Source of the DNA: Halomonas sp.
GTDB lineage: Bacteria; Pseudomonadota; Gammaproteobacteria; Pseudomonadales; Halomonadaceae
DNA: 37,267 nucleotides
Direction of reading: 5' to 3'
Assembly (NCBI RefSeq): GCF_007692655.1
Contig: NZ_REBQ01000119.1
Location: 1 to 37,267, forward strand
A program made the translations under genes and the position numbers. Below the pieces are notes generated by a model that searched no databases, was not told the DNA's origin, and saw only the letters and a list, made by a program, of their open reading frames with translations. The number at the start of each line of letters is the position of its first letter. The stretch's first letter is position 1. Shown here in pieces: positions 24,081 to 34,160 of the stretch.

Positions 24081-24246
24081 GGTGATTTCCCTTTTTGTCG
24101 TCTAGTAAAAATCACTCGATGGGAAACGGTAAACTCATACTTTAATTTTAGTTGATAGTAATGCGTTGACACAAAGGTTCACAGTTAACCATTAGGCGGC
24201 CGATATACACTACCCACATTGTCCACAACAAAAATTGAGGTACATC

Positions 24247-24747
24247 ATGATACTTCGTTATTTTGTATTACTAGCTGTGAGCTTGGGCCTGGTGTCATTC
24301 CATGCTATTGCCCTTGAACCTCCTGAAGGTACGGTAATATTAGTGGTGAGTGGCAAGGTGGGGCAGCCAAATGTGGGTGACGAAGCTCACTTCGATAAGG
24401 AGATGCTAGAGGCCTTGGTTCAGCACGAAACAATTACCCATACCCCCTGGCACGATGGCGCAGTAAGCTTCTCAGGCCCATTGGGACGGGCCATACTGGA
24501 AGCGGTCGGTGCTGGGGGCGAAAGCATGCGAGTGTTGGCACTCAATGATTACGCATCGACGATACCAGTTAGTGATTTTGAGCATTACGATGTGATTCTT
24601 GCTATGCAGGCAAACGGCAAAGCGCTGCGTGTTCGCAATCAAGGGCCGTTATTTGTTATTTATCCCTTCGATGATCATCCTGGTTTGCTTAATGAAGAGG
24701 TTCTTATGCGCTCGGTGTGGCAGGTGGCGCGTATCGTCATTGAATAA
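24247..24747 (+). CDS. Exported molybdopterin-oxidoreductase-like domain protein without cysteine
   Basis: A 166-aa protein with a signal peptide (MILRYFVLLAVSLGLVSFHA). The mature part resembles the small stand-alone 'oxidoreductase, molybdopterin-binding' proteins often found next to histidine kinases: LVVSGKVG, HDGAVSFSGPLGRAILEAVG, LNDYASTIPVSDFEHYDVIL and GPLFVIYPFDDH. It contains no cysteine at all, so it cannot ligate molybdenum as sulfite-oxidase-family enzymes do. I infer a periplasmic ligand-binding accessory to the kinase whose gene begins 18 bp downstream. GAGG precedes the ATG at 24247; an in-frame TTG at 24235 is less likely. Confidence 0.72.
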   Translation: MILRYFVLLAVSLGLVSFHAIALEPPEGTVILVVSGKVGQPNVGDEAHFDKEMLEALVQHETITHTPWHDGAVSFSGPLGRAILEAVGAGGESMRVLALNDYASTIPVSDFEHYDVILAMQANGKALRVRNQGPLFVIYPFDDHPGLLNEEVLMRSVWQVARIVIE

Positions 24748-24765
24748 AGTAACCGAGTAATTACC

Positions 24766-27009
24766 ATGCTAGCCGTCTTAAAGTTCTATTTTTCACGCAG
24801 CACTAGGGTCGCTACATTCTCAGCGATCCTTTTTTTTCTTTCAGCACTTACTACTGGCGGGGTTATTTATAATCGCCAGCATGCGCTGGAAAATCGGCTG
24901 CTCGAAAACTTGCTATGGGCTGGGTATCAGTTTGATCGGGAGGTGCGCGAGTTTCGATTGACGTTACTTGAAACAAGATCCGATAACGCCTCCATAGACG
25001 ATGTTTTGCTTCGTTATGAAATCCTCTTCAGTCGGCAATCACTCTTTTTTCAAGGTGAAATCGGAAAAGTTGTGACTAAACTTGAGGGCGTTAAAGATGT
25101 CACTCGGCAGAGCGAAATGCTGATTTTGGAGATGGAAGACCATCTTGAAATGCTATGGGACGACCCTGCTGGATTAAATAGTGTCTTAACAGCCACTCTC
25201 TTGGAGGGGGCGACACGCCTCCAGCAATTCACCAATACCATTCTGATCGAAACTAATGCTCACGTTTCTCGGATGCGTAGCGATGAACGTCGAATATTAA
25301 CGAACCTCTACGGTTTAGTTTTACTGTTGATCACTCTGCTCATGCTTTCAGGCGGTATGTTGGTTCGGGCGCTTATTCTTGAAGGACGCTCAAGTGATCT
25401 TAAGGCCCTGGCGTTAGAAGCCAAGAGCCGAGAGTTGAATGACGTGGCGTTGCGAGCAGAAAAAGCCAGCCAGGCAAAATCAGAGTTCATGGCTGTTATG
25501 AGTCATGAAATCCGAACGCCACTGAATGGCGTCGTCGGTATGGCAGACCTGCTAAGCGAAGAAATTAAAACAATAAACGCAAGGACGTATTTAGCGGCAT
25601 TGAAGCGCAGTGCCCAGAGCCTACGTGCGGCGATTAACGACATACTTGACTATACCAAAATCGAATCTGGCCGCCTTGACCTTGACGCACAGCCATTTGA
25701 CCTTCGCCGGTGTATTGACGAGCTATGCGAAAATTACATGCTTCAAGAGCCTAAGTCAGGGGTCGCGTTTAGTTACTCTATCGACCCTGGATTGCCACGT
25801 TATGTTGTCGGCGATATTGCACGGTTACGTCAGATAATGATGAACTTAATCAATAATGCGCTAAAATTTACAGAGGAGGGTTTTGTAAAGTGCCATATAA
25901 AGCCGTTAGAAGGCGATAGCATCCTGTTTGAAGTGCACGATACCGGCTGTGGAATCTCTCCAATCGATCAAGAACAACTGTTTTCCGCCTTCTCGCAAGT
26001 CGATACCTCAATGGGGCGTCGTCACGAAGGCACGGGGTTAGGACTTGCTATCTGCAAGCGGCTGGTAGAAGCGATGGAAGGGGAGATTGGGGTCAACAGT
26101 CAGCAAGGTTTAGGCAGCCGCTTTTGGTTTAGTGTTGTCATGCCAGAAACGAAGTTCTTACCAATTTATCAAAGAGGTGATAAGCATCGTGCGCTCACGA
26201 CTGATCAGCATATTTTAATTGTCGAGGATAACCCGCTTAATCAAACGGTTGCCAAGGTGATGCTTGAGCGGCTTGGGCAAAAAGCGACGGTCGCTGATAA
26301 TGGTCAAGAAGCGCTGGAGCAACTGAAGGCCGATCATCGCCGATTCGATTTAGTGTTAATGGACATGCAGATGCCTATAATGGATGGGACTGAAACCACC
26401 CAGCGTTGGCGTGATTTTGAAGCCCTCCATCAGTTGCCCCGGTTACCGATTGTGGCAATGACGGCTAATGTGATGCCGGAGCACCGCGAACGCTGCATGC
26501 AAAGTGGTATGGACGATATGATCCATAAACCTTTTACGCGGGATGAGCTATATCAGGTGATATGCCGCTATTTAAGCGAGCGTAAATCAGCGCTCGATAC
26601 TGAAGCCGCTGATGGCCACCCATCTGAAGACACTGAATCAGCGGTAGAGAAAACCGGCGCAGTTCAAGTGCTTGATGAGCGTATGTGCGCAGAGCTAAAA
26701 GAGACCTTTGAATCCAAGGCGTTGGATGCGTTGTTGACCACGTTTTTAATACGTCTAAGTGAACGTAATGCGCGGTTTAAGACCTATTGGCAGTCAGAGG
26801 ACCGCCAAGCCATGTGCCAAGAGGCGCACTCGTTGAAAGGTGCTGCTGGTTCTTTAGGCTGTATCGCCCTAGCCCAACAGGCCAGTCAATTAGAGCAAGC
26901 CGCTATGGACGCGCCATTAAGTGAACTCGCTGCTTATTTGAAGTGCATAGTCGCGCTGCAAACGACGACACAGCTGGCATTACAGCGTGCAAGCATGCTC
27001 TCCTCATGA
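24766..27009 (+). CDS. Hybrid sensor histidine kinase (HisKA-HATPase-REC-Hpt)
   Basis: A 747-aa inner-membrane kinase. TM1 is about residues 15-36 and TM2 about 180-204, enclosing a ~140-residue helical periplasmic sensor region with no recognised domain. A coiled segment leads to HisKA with His247 ([11 protein letters not shown]), then the ATPase domain with N box NLINNAL (~360), DTGCGI and GTGLGL, a receiver domain with Asp533 ([13 protein letters not shown]), and a C-terminal Hpt domain with His688 ([10 protein letters not shown]). This is a BarA/ArcB-type phosphorelay. It follows the exported protein by 18 bp and overlaps the convergent EAL gene by 6 bp. The final acceptors may be the regulators at 23367 and 27004. 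Confidence 0.93.
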   Translation: MLAVLKFYFSRSTRVATFSAILFFLSALTTGGVIYNRQHALENRLLENLLWAGYQFDREVREFRLTLLETRSDNASIDDVLLRYEILFSRQSLFFQGEIGKVVTKLEGVKDVTRQSEMLILEMEDHLEMLWDDPAGLNSVLTATLLEGATRLQQFTNTILIETNAHVSRMRSDERRILTNLYGLVLLLITLLMLSGGMLVRALILEGRSSDLKALALEAKSRELNDVALRAEKASQAKSEFMAVMSHEIRTPLNGVVGMADLLSEEIKTINARTYLAALKRSAQSLRAAINDILDYTKIESGRLDLDAQPFDLRRCIDELCENYMLQEPKSGVAFSYSIDPGLPRYVVGDIARLRQIMMNLINNALKFTEEGFVKCHIKPLEGDSILFEVHDTGCGISPIDQEQLFSAFSQVDTSMGRRHEGTGLGLAICKRLVEAMEGEIGVNSQQGLGSRFWFSVVMPETKFLPIYQRGDKHRALTTDQHILIVEDNPLNQTVAKVMLERLGQKATVADNGQEALEQLKADHRRFDLVLMDMQMPIMDGTETTQRWRDFEALHQLPRLPIVAMTANVMPEHRERCMQSGMDDMIHKPFTRDELYQVICRYLSERKSALDTEAADGHPSEDTESAVEKTGAVQVLDERMCAELKETFESKALDALLTTFLIRLSERNARFKTYWQSEDRQAMCQEAHSLKGAAGSLGCIALAQQASQLEQAAMDAPLSELAAYLKCIVALQTTTQLALQRASMLSS

Positions 27010-28167
27010 CGGGAGAGGAGCTGTTTGTGAGCGCTCACACATCCAGGCGTTAAAGGCGTCTGCGGTTAACGGGGGAGCCATAAAATAACCCTGACCAACC
27101 GCACACCCCGCTTCAACCAATATATCGTATTGCTTCGCCGTTTCGATACCTTCAGCGACCGTTGTCAGTCCCAAGCGCTTACCTAAGTCAATAATTGATA
27201 GCGTGATTGCCAAGGCATTTTGATCTTGTTCAATGAGCGAGATAAAACTGCGATCAATTTTTAGCTCACTGAAAGGTAATCGATATAGCTGGGTCAGTGA
27301 CGAGTAGCCCGTGCCAAAGTCATCGACTGCCAACTTACAGCCACGCTGTCGCAACGCTTCAAGTACATGGCGCGCATAGCCTAAGCAATCAACTCCGACT
27401 GTTTCGGTAAGCTCAAGCGTAATATTAGCAAGCTCCACGCCACTGTTTTGTGCGAGCTGATCAAATATTTCCAACACGCCTTCTGCTTGAATAAAGGCTG
27501 CCGGTATGTTGATAGCGACGTTTAAGAGCCATCCTTGTGCCTGCCATTGAGCTTGCTGTTGAAAAGCCAGTTCAATCACACGCCAAGTAAGGGGGATCAT
27601 CAGTCTACTTTGCTCGGCCAGAGGAATAAAACTATCTGGACATAGCACGCCTCGCTGAGGGTCTTGCCAGCGTATGAGTGCTTCAGCACCGATAATGTTG
27701 CCTTTTTTAAGGTCTATTTTGGGCTGATAGGCTAGGAAGAGCTGATCTTCACGGATTGCGTTAGCTAAATCGTCTCTACTGGGTGCTTTAAGCGTATTTT
27801 TAAAGGGTTCAAGGAATGCCGTTAGATGGGTGAGGAGCTTGGGTTTAGGCAGAAAGCCGAGCATATGAAAGCCCTTGGCTTTGCCTGCTGCGATAGCATG
27901 CGCTGCGGTTTCTTCTGAGCAACTGCTAATCAACAGTATCGAAGCTTTCAGACGTAAATCATACAGGTAATCCAGTATATCAAGGCCTGTGAACTCGCCT
28001 AATCCGAGATCAAGTAAAATGAGTTCGGCATTGAGCAGTTCTGGTTTGCGTGCCAGTTCCCCTAAGCTGCTCGCCGTCACGACGTTATAGTCATGCTGTG
28101 TTAGCAGCATTTTGCTTAACAGCTGGACATCAAGGTCATCATCAATGACTAAAGCATTAGGCGGCAT
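27004..28167 (-). CDS. Response regulator with EAL domain (c-di-GMP phosphodiesterase)
   Basis: A 387-aa cytoplasmic protein. REC domain 1-~122 with Asp9-Asp10-Asp11 pocket and phosphoacceptor Asp53 (LLDLGLGEF). EAL domain ~130-380 with the residues needed for c-di-GMP hydrolysis: Glu162-Ala-Leu (GAEALIRW), Asn220, Glu252 (LELTE), Asp282-Asp283 (DDFGTGYSS), Lys303 (LKIDRSF) and Glu339 (AEGIE). It should therefore be an active phosphodiesterase gated by phosphorylation. The ATG follows AAGGA. It is convergent with the hybrid kinase, overlapping it by 6 bp, so no terminator separates them. Confidence 0.92.
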   Translation of the reverse strand: MPPNALVIDDDLDVQLLSKMLLTQHDYNVVTASSLGELARKPELLNAELILLDLGLGEFTGLDILDYLYDLRLKASILLISSCSEETAAHAIAAGKAKGFHMLGFLPKPKLLTHLTAFLEPFKNTLKAPSRDDLANAIREDQLFLAYQPKIDLKKGNIIGAEALIRWQDPQRGVLCPDSFIPLAEQSRLMIPLTWRVIELAFQQQAQWQAQGWLLNVAINIPAAFIQAEGVLEIFDQLAQNSGVELANITLELTETVGVDCLGYARHVLEALRQRGCKLAVDDFGTGYSSLTQLYRLPFSELKIDRSFISLIEQDQNALAITLSIIDLGKRLGLTTVAEGIETAKQYDILVEAGCAVGQGYFMAPPLTADAFNAWMCERSQTAPLPS

Positions 28168-28478
28168 AATTGTTCCTTAGATGACGAATACCCAGAGCGG
28201 CTGATGATAGTGTGGCTCTATGAATGGAACAGGAAGCGCTACACGAGTTAATTCGTTAGTTTTCCAAAAGCCTAGGTGGATTTGATGCTTATTTTTATAC
28301 AAGTTACTCATCTCAAAAGCGCGTATTATAGAGGTAAGTTACCCACGTACATTACCTTTAAAGCATTATCATGGTCGACAGCTTTGTGACGCTTGTCACC
28401 TTTGTTTACGTTCTATTCTTTATGGCACTTTATAAAAATTAGCATCTTATATAATAAGAACTATTTGTGTTTGAACGG
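28168..28478. other. Intergenic region upstream of the REC-EAL gene
   Basis: About 310 bp, AT-rich, no coding frame recognised. A CRP-like dyad TGTGA-N6-TCACC lies at 28385-28400 (9 of 10 consensus positions), some 220 bp from the REC-EAL start. Nothing else identified. Confidence 0.4.
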
Positions 28479-30326
28479 CTACTTATAACCTGCTGCTTGC
28501 AGCTGAAAAAGTCTAGCATAACGACCATTGGCTTCAAGTAGGTCTTCGTGTGTGCCACGCTCAATAATATCACCCTGGTCAATCACCAGAATGATATCGG
28601 CGCTACGTACCGTGGAGAAACGGTGTGAGATCAAAATGGCCATTTTATCGCGGCTATGCTCGCGGAAGCGGGCGAATACCTCTGCTTCCGCGGCGGCATC
28701 CATGGCAGCAGTTGGTTCGTCCAATACTAAAATATCGGCATTTTTGCGCATGTAGGCGCGCGAGAGAGCAATTTTCTGCCACTGACCGCCAGAGAGCTCT
28801 TGGCCGTTTTTAAACCAGCGGCCAAGCTGGGTACGATAACCGTTAGCCATACGCCCAATGAAGTCGTCTGCCATGCCGTGGCGCGCTGCTTGCTGCCAGC
28901 GCTGCTCGTCGTCAAAGGCGAGCGTATCGCCTACCCCTAGATTTTCACCTACCTGAAGTTGGTAGCGCACAAAGTCCTGAAAAATGACGCCAGTGCGCTT
29001 CTGCAACGCTTGAGCACTCCATTCTCGCAGGTCGCTGCCATCTAACAGGATCCGCCCTTCGGTAGGGTGGTAGAGCCGTGTTAATAGTTTGATGAGCGTT
29101 GTTTTACCCGATCCGTTTTCACCCACTAAGGCAAGGCTCTGCCCTGGGGAAAGGTGCAGCGAAATATCATGCAAGACATTGGCTCCACCGGGGTATGAAA
29201 AGCTGACATGCTCAAAGCGCAGGCCGTCTCCAGGCTTAATGCCTCGGGTTAGCGTTCCGCTTTCAGCCTCTACCGGCTGCTCCAAATATTCGTATAGGTT
29301 GGAGAGATAAAGATTATCTTCGTACATGCCGCTAATCGCAGTGAGGCTGGCGGAAAGCGCGGCTTGGCCCTGCTTGAAGACCATTAAGTACATGGTCATT
29401 TGACCAAGCGTAAGGGTACCCGCAATGGTTTCAATGACTACCCAGCCGTAAGCTGCATAAAAGGTTAAGGTGCCGAGCAGGCCAAGTAAAAACCCCCAGC
29501 TTTCCCGACGTATCGTTAACCGGCGATCTTCCGCAAAGAGCTGGGTAAAAATATCGCGATAGCGCTTGAGAAATAGTCCTTCCAGGCCAAACAATTTGAC
29601 CTCTTTAATACTGTCTTCTCGTGCAAGCACCGTTTCTAAATAGATCTGCATTCGCGTTTGTGGCGAGCGCCAACGAAACAGCCGAAAAGCATCTCCGGAG
29701 AATTTGGCTTCTGAGATAAACACCGGTAGGGCACCGGCGACTAAAATCAGCAATGCCCAGGGAGAAAACTGCACCAGCAGTACGCCAAAGCTACCCAGCG
29801 AGATGGCATTTTGTAGCAAACCGAAGGTTTTGTTGACCAAGGCAAGGGGGCGCGTGGACGCCTCACGTCGTGCCCGCGTCAACTGGTCGTAGAGCTCTGA
29901 ATCCTCAAACTGACTGAGAGAGAGCTGGCCCGCTTTTTCCAGAATCATCACGTTGACCTTCTGCCCCAGCATTGCCCGCAGCAATGACTGTTGGGCCGAA
30001 AGGCCACGCTGGGCCAGGGCTATTAAGCCAATAATGACGGCCTCTACGCCCACGAGCTTTAGTACTGGGGTAATGGACGTCAGTAGATTGGGGTCGCTGG
30101 CTTCGCGGTGCGTCTCCATCGCATTGACCACACCATCCACGATCAACTGGCCTACCCAAGCGGCCACGGCAGGCAGCACCCCAGCGACTAACGTGCATAG
30201 CGCCAGGCCCAACATCATCCAACGGGAGGTTTCCCACACCAAGCCAAGCGCGCGACGGCTATAGCGAAACACGCCAAAAAAACCGCTTAGCGGTGAGGAA
30301 GCAGCAGGTTCAGGAGGTGGTGACAT
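28479..30326 (-). CDS. ABC exporter, fused permease and ATPase
   Basis: A 615-aa half-transporter of the MsbA/LmrA type. The N-terminal half (~25-330) has about six membrane helices; the C-terminal ATPase has Walker A GENGSGKTT (Lys408), signature ELSGGQWQKIALSRA, Walker B ILVLDEPTAAMD and the switch histidine in LISHRFSTV. Such proteins export lipids, peptides or drugs as dimers; nothing in the context reveals the substrate. The two sites would form by homodimerisation, as all motifs look intact. No good ribosome binding site is seen before the ATG. It is separated from ggt by 125 bp. Confidence 0.9.
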   Translation of the reverse strand: MSPPPEPAASSPLSGFFGVFRYSRRALGLVWETSRWMMLGLALCTLVAGVLPAVAAWVGQLIVDGVVNAMETHREASDPNLLTSITPVLKLVGVEAVIIGLIALAQRGLSAQQSLLRAMLGQKVNVMILEKAGQLSLSQFEDSELYDQLTRARREASTRPLALVNKTFGLLQNAISLGSFGVLLVQFSPWALLILVAGALPVFISEAKFSGDAFRLFRWRSPQTRMQIYLETVLAREDSIKEVKLFGLEGLFLKRYRDIFTQLFAEDRRLTIRRESWGFLLGLLGTLTFYAAYGWVVIETIAGTLTLGQMTMYLMVFKQGQAALSASLTAISGMYEDNLYLSNLYEYLEQPVEAESGTLTRGIKPGDGLRFEHVSFSYPGGANVLHDISLHLSPGQSLALVGENGSGKTTLIKLLTRLYHPTEGRILLDGSDLREWSAQALQKRTGVIFQDFVRYQLQVGENLGVGDTLAFDDEQRWQQAARHGMADDFIGRMANGYRTQLGRWFKNGQELSGGQWQKIALSRAYMRKNADILVLDEPTAAMDAAAEAEVFARFREHSRDKMAILISHRFSTVRSADIILVIDQGDIIERGTHEDLLEANGRYARLFQLQAAGYK

Positions 30327-30403
30327 AGTGAGACAAGTAAACCCCTAACAAAAAAGGACAGCCATGATGCGGCGCTTAAGCATGGATAGCTAGCCCAACC
30401 GCC

Positions 30404-30425
30404 GCTTGCCTTCAACGGCAAGACG
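30404..30425. terminator. Weak hairpin after the gamma-glutamyltransferase gene
   Basis: CTTGCC / GGCAAG with a 6-base loop, about 30 bp after the ggt stop (reverse strand). No T-run, so its role as a terminator is doubtful. Confidence 0.3.
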
Positions 30426-30451
30426 ACGGATGAGGATGGAGGGCTAGGGGA

Positions 30452-32059
30452 TTACCAGGGCAAGACGGCCCCATCGGTGCGGGGTTCGGTGCCACCTTGA
30501 AGTACACCGGTGTTAGGGTCACGCAGAATGATTTGACCGCGGCCAAAACTGATCGAATCCGCGACTTTGACAATGTCATGGCCGCGACGGGCGAGGGCAA
30601 GGGCTAAATGGTTAGGGAAGTCGGCTTCCACCTCAATGGTTTTGCCTTTGGTCCACTTCCAGCGGGGCATATCGAGTGCTGCCTGAGGGTTCAAATGATC
30701 CTCCAGCATAGCCGTCACCACTTGCACATGGCCTTGAGGCTGCATATAGCCACCCATTACCCCAAATGGCCCAACGGCCTGGTTATCTTTGGTGATAAAG
30801 CCTGGGATGATGGTGTGGTAGGTACGTTTGCCTGGCGCTAGTGCATTAGGGTGTTGCGGATCAAGAGAGAACGACCAACCTCGGTTTTGCAGGCTGATGC
30901 CGGTACCAGGCACCACCATGCCTGAACCAAAACCTTTAAAGTTGCTTTGGATCAGCGACACCATATTGCCTTCATTGTCTGCTGTCGCTAAGTAAACGGT
31001 GCCACCCTTTAGCGGATTGCCGTGTAGGGGGTCGACGGCTTTCTCACCGATCAGTGCTGCACGTGATTTCAAGTAATCATCGTCAAGCATTTGCTTAATA
31101 CTGGGTTGCATAGCGTCTTGATCGGTAACATGAGCAAACCCGTCAACATAAGCCAGCTTGGTCGCTTCAATACGGCGATGCAATGTCTCGACAGCATCAT
31201 GTCCTTCTCCGCCTAGGCGCTCAAGCATTCCCAGGGCTTGGAGCACTACAATGCCGCTACCGTTGGGTGGAATCTCCCAGATATCATGGCCTTTGTAGCG
31301 CACACTAATCGGATCGACCCACTCTGGCTGGTAAGCGGCTAAATCCTCTTTACGTAACAGGCCGCCATGCTCACGGGAGAAGGCGTCGATGGCCTCAGCC
31401 AGTTCACCCTCATAAAAAGCCTTGGCGTGGGTGTCAGCAATGGCTTTTAAACTATGAGCGTGGCCTTGGGAACGCCATAGTTCGCCGGTCTCAGGCGCTC
31501 GACCATCAGGAGCGAAAGTGTCAAACCAGGGCTTGAAAGAAGCCTCGCTATACGCTGAGTATGTGGTGAAAGCTTCTTTCCACATTTGGTGAATGACGGG
31601 CGATACGGGAAAGCCTTCATCAGCTAATGCAATGGCGGGGGCCAGTAAATCGGCAAACGGCAGCTTGCCGAAGCGCTCAGAGAGCGCCGCCCAAGCAGCG
31701 GGGGCTCCGGGTACCGTGACAGGCAGCATGCCATGGTTGGGGATCGCGTCGTGCCCGAGTGCTTTAAGTGCTTCAATCGTTGCTGCTTGCGGGGCGGGGC
31801 CGCTGGCATTAAGGCCATGCAGTTTGCCATTTACCCAGACAATCGCGAAGGCATCGCTGCCGATACCATTTGAGGTTGGCTCGACCACTGTGAGCGCTGC
31901 GGCCGCCGCAATGGCGGCATCGATAGCATTGCCGCCCTGCTGCAGAATGCTTATGCCTACCTGAGCCGCTAATGGTTGCGAAGTGGCCACCATGCCACGC
32001 TTGCCGAACGTCGCCATCCGGCGCGAGGCGCTAGGGTAGTAAAGTGCATCTTGTTGCAT
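30452..32059 (-). CDS. ggt: Gamma-glutamyltransferase family protein (cytoplasmic, YwrD-like)
   Basis: A 535-aa N-terminal-nucleophile hydrolase of the GGT family, cleaving gamma-glutamyl bonds or related amides. The self-processing threonine should be Thr354 in KGGTVYLATAD, followed by EGNMVSLIQSNFKGFGSG, and the C-terminal glycine-rich FGVMGGYMQPQGHVQ and GGTEPRTDGA segments are characteristic. There is no signal peptide, unlike the periplasmic E. coli enzyme, so it is probably cytoplasmic. AAGGAA precedes the ATG. It lies 47 bp after tctA in the same direction, so it probably acts on a substrate imported by TctABC; alternatives are cephalosporin- or glutaryl-amide-type acylases of the same fold. 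Confidence 0.88.
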   Translation of the reverse strand: MQQDALYYPSASRRMATFGKRGMVATSQPLAAQVGISILQQGGNAIDAAIAAAAALTVVEPTSNGIGSDAFAIVWVNGKLHGLNASGPAPQAATIEALKALGHDAIPNHGMLPVTVPGAPAAWAALSERFGKLPFADLLAPAIALADEGFPVSPVIHQMWKEAFTTYSAYSEASFKPWFDTFAPDGRAPETGELWRSQGHAHSLKAIADTHAKAFYEGELAEAIDAFSREHGGLLRKEDLAAYQPEWVDPISVRYKGHDIWEIPPNGSGIVVLQALGMLERLGGEGHDAVETLHRRIEATKLAYVDGFAHVTDQDAMQPSIKQMLDDDYLKSRAALIGEKAVDPLHGNPLKGGTVYLATADNEGNMVSLIQSNFKGFGSGMVVPGTGISLQNRGWSFSLDPQHPNALAPGKRTYHTIIPGFITKDNQAVGPFGVMGGYMQPQGHVQVVTAMLEDHLNPQAALDMPRWKWTKGKTIEVEADFPNHLALALARRGHDIVKVADSISFGRGQIILRDPNTGVLQGGTEPRTDGAVLPW

Positions 32060-32106
32060 ACCAGATTCCTTTTAAGTAATTCGTTTAGATAGTGGTTATT
32101 GGCATA

Positions 32107-33621
32107 TCAGAGGTTCTCTTGTTGAGCCGCTGTTTTTGAGCGTTGGATCTTTCGATCTTGATAGAGAGAAAAAATGATAGAGGCGACGGCTAACGCTAAG
32201 AAAAGTGCCGATAGTGGGCGGGTTAAGAAGGTAAGCCAACTTTCATTAAGCTCAAGGGCGCGAAAAAGCTGGCGCTCGAGATTATTGCCTAGTACCACAC
32301 CAAGTATTAGTGGCGTCAGCGGTACTTCAGCTTTCCAAAGCAGGTAACCTATTATCCCAAAGATGAATAGCACCCAAATATCGAACAGATTGTTATTCAA
32401 CGCATAGGCGCCAATCGCGCATAGCATCAGCACGACGGGGACGAGAATCTGCTGTGGAATGAGCGATATTTTCGCAAACCAACGCACCAGTAATAGGTTG
32501 CAGAGCACCATGACCACTGCGCCTATGAGTAGGCTGGCGTAGATAGCGCCTACCAATACGGGGTTTTGTTCAAACATCATCGGCCCCGGCGTAATGCCGT
32601 GCAGAATCAGTACGCCCATCATAATGGCCATGGGTAAATCACCTGGGATACCCAGCGCAAGCGTGGGGACAAAGGCACCACCGGCAACTGCACTGTTAGA
32701 GGCTTCTGAAGCCACAATGCCGCTAGGTGTGCCTTTGCCAAACTCTTCAGGATGGCGCGAGAATTTTTTAGCCTGGTCATAGCTTAGGAAGTTAGCCACG
32801 GTACCCCCGGTGCCGGGTAGCGCGCCGACTAAGCTGCCGATTAACGCAGAGCGTAGGGTGTTAAGTTTTTGCCCCGCCATATCTTTCATAATGCGGCCAT
32901 AGGGAATCAATACGTTGGTATCGATATTTTTAGCTTCGCTACCCTCATCTTTGAGTTTTTCGATATTGCCAAGCAGCTGTGAGAAAGCAAAAATGCCAAT
33001 CATGACGGGCAAGATTTCAAAACCTGATCCCAGGGCCGGAATACCAAAATCAAAGCGTAAGTTACTATTTCGGTCATAGCCTACGGTAGTGATCAATAAG
33101 CCTAATGCGGCAGCGAGCAAGCCTTTTAGTAGTGCACCGTTTGAAAGCCCAGCCACCAGTGTTAGTGCAAAAACGATCAGCGCAGTGATTTCCCAAGGGC
33201 GAAAATTCATACTGAAACTGGCAATCAACGGACCAAAAAAGACCAGTACAGCTACGCTAATAATGGTGCCTAAAAACGAGGCCATAACGCCAATGCCCAG
33301 GGCGCGTCCAGGCTCGCCTTTCTGCGCCATAGGATAGCCGTCGTACACGGTGGTAATGGAAGAGGGTGTCCCAGGTATCCCGAGCATTACACCAGACACA
33401 ATGCCCCCAGAATACCCACCGACGAATACGCCCACCATCAATGAAACGCCACTCACCGGATCCATCGCAAAGGTGAATGGAAAGACCACCAGGATAGCCA
33501 TCGTGACGGTAAAGCCTGGAATACTACCGCCGACAATCCCGAACAGTACGCCGATGACGATTAAGCCTAAAACAGACGGCGTGCCGACCTCAGCGAGGGC
33601 TTGGAGGAAAAAATTAGTCAT
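32107..33621 (-). CDS. tctA: Tripartite tricarboxylate transporter, large permease TctA
   Basis: A 504-aa permease with roughly 11-12 membrane segments. Family hallmarks are GIVGGSIPGFTVTMAILVVF near the N-terminus, GGIVSGVMLGIPGTPSSITT, and ALPGTGGTVANFLSYDQAKK with the second glycine/proline-rich hairpin LALGIPGDLPMAI. Uptake is driven by an ion gradient together with TctB and the binding protein TctC. GGAG precedes the ATG. It follows tctB by 15 bp. TctA family members serve many carboxylates, so citrate is not implied. Confidence 0.93.
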   Translation of the reverse strand: MTNFFLQALAEVGTPSVLGLIVIGVLFGIVGGSIPGFTVTMAILVVFPFTFAMDPVSGVSLMVGVFVGGYSGGIVSGVMLGIPGTPSSITTVYDGYPMAQKGEPGRALGIGVMASFLGTIISVAVLVFFGPLIASFSMNFRPWEITALIVFALTLVAGLSNGALLKGLLAAALGLLITTVGYDRNSNLRFDFGIPALGSGFEILPVMIGIFAFSQLLGNIEKLKDEGSEAKNIDTNVLIPYGRIMKDMAGQKLNTLRSALIGSLVGALPGTGGTVANFLSYDQAKKFSRHPEEFGKGTPSGIVASEASNSAVAGGAFVPTLALGIPGDLPMAIMMGVLILHGITPGPMMFEQNPVLVGAIYASLLIGAVVMVLCNLLLVRWFAKISLIPQQILVPVVLMLCAIGAYALNNNLFDIWVLFIFGIIGYLLWKAEVPLTPLILGVVLGNNLERQLFRALELNESWLTFLTRPLSALFLALAVASIIFSLYQDRKIQRSKTAAQQENL

Positions 33622-33636
33622 TATTTACTCCATAGG

Positions 33637-34107
33637 TTAAGGCAGCCAGACGTTCAGGCCATGGCGGAAAATGACAAAAATAACCAACGTCAGCGTAAAG
33701 CTGAGCGTGAGGTTGATGACCCACTTGCGTCGTGTATTGATGCCCATGAGAAGTGCCAGCGAGGCGACTAAGAAGCCTATAGTGGCTACGATGTAGCCGA
33801 CCACAGGGAGTAAAGCTGCATACAGCCCAAACAGGAGAAAGATAGCGACGATAACGCGTCGTTTCTGAAACCACTCTTTAAGCAGCTGTTTTGCTCCCGC
33901 ACGCTCAGGTACTTGAATCAACAATGAACGGACCAGAATCATTAGTGATAACAGCCCGATTACTACCAATAAGATGCGTGGGAAAAGCGCTGATCCATAC
34001 GGTTGCCAACTGGTAGGCGGGCGAATATCACCCGACTCTATCCACATGACCGCCACGATTATGAGCAGCACCAGCGCCAAGGCGCGGTCTTTAGTTAGCG
34101 TCAGCAT
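33637..34107 (-). CDS. tctB: Tripartite tricarboxylate transporter, small membrane subunit TctB
   Basis: A 156-aa membrane protein with four predicted helices (LALVLLIIVAVMW, ILLVVIGLLSLMILV, VIVAIFLLFGLYAALL, LTLSFTLTLVIFVIF) and the positively charged loop between helices 2 and 3, as in TctB. The ATG at 34107 is preferred because GGAGG lies 8 bases upstream; a frame starting six codons earlier would include that site. The ribosome binding site sits in a small hairpin (34112-34126), suggesting lower or regulated translation compared with tctC. Confidence 0.88.
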   Translation of the reverse strand: MLTLTKDRALALVLLIIVAVMWIESGDIRPPTSWQPYGSALFPRILLVVIGLLSLMILVRSLLIQVPERAGAKQLLKEWFQKRRVIVAIFLLFGLYAALLPVVGYIVATIGFLVASLALLMGINTRRKWVINLTLSFTLTLVIFVIFRHGLNVWLP

Positions 34108-34111
34108 TAGT

Positions 34112-34146
34112 GATGCCTCCGGCATCTCTAGCCCACATCAGTGGGC
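34112..34146 (-). promoter_or_regulatory. Two hairpins between tctC and tctB, one covering the tctB ribosome binding site
   Basis: Just after the tctC stop, GCCCAC / GTGGGC with a 4-base loop (34131-34146). Directly downstream GATGCC / GGCATC with loop GGA (34112-34126, reverse strand), in which GGAGG of tctB is partly paired. Likely tunes the ratio of binding protein to permease. Confidence 0.55.
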
Positions 34147-34160
34147 CAGAGGAAGCGTTC

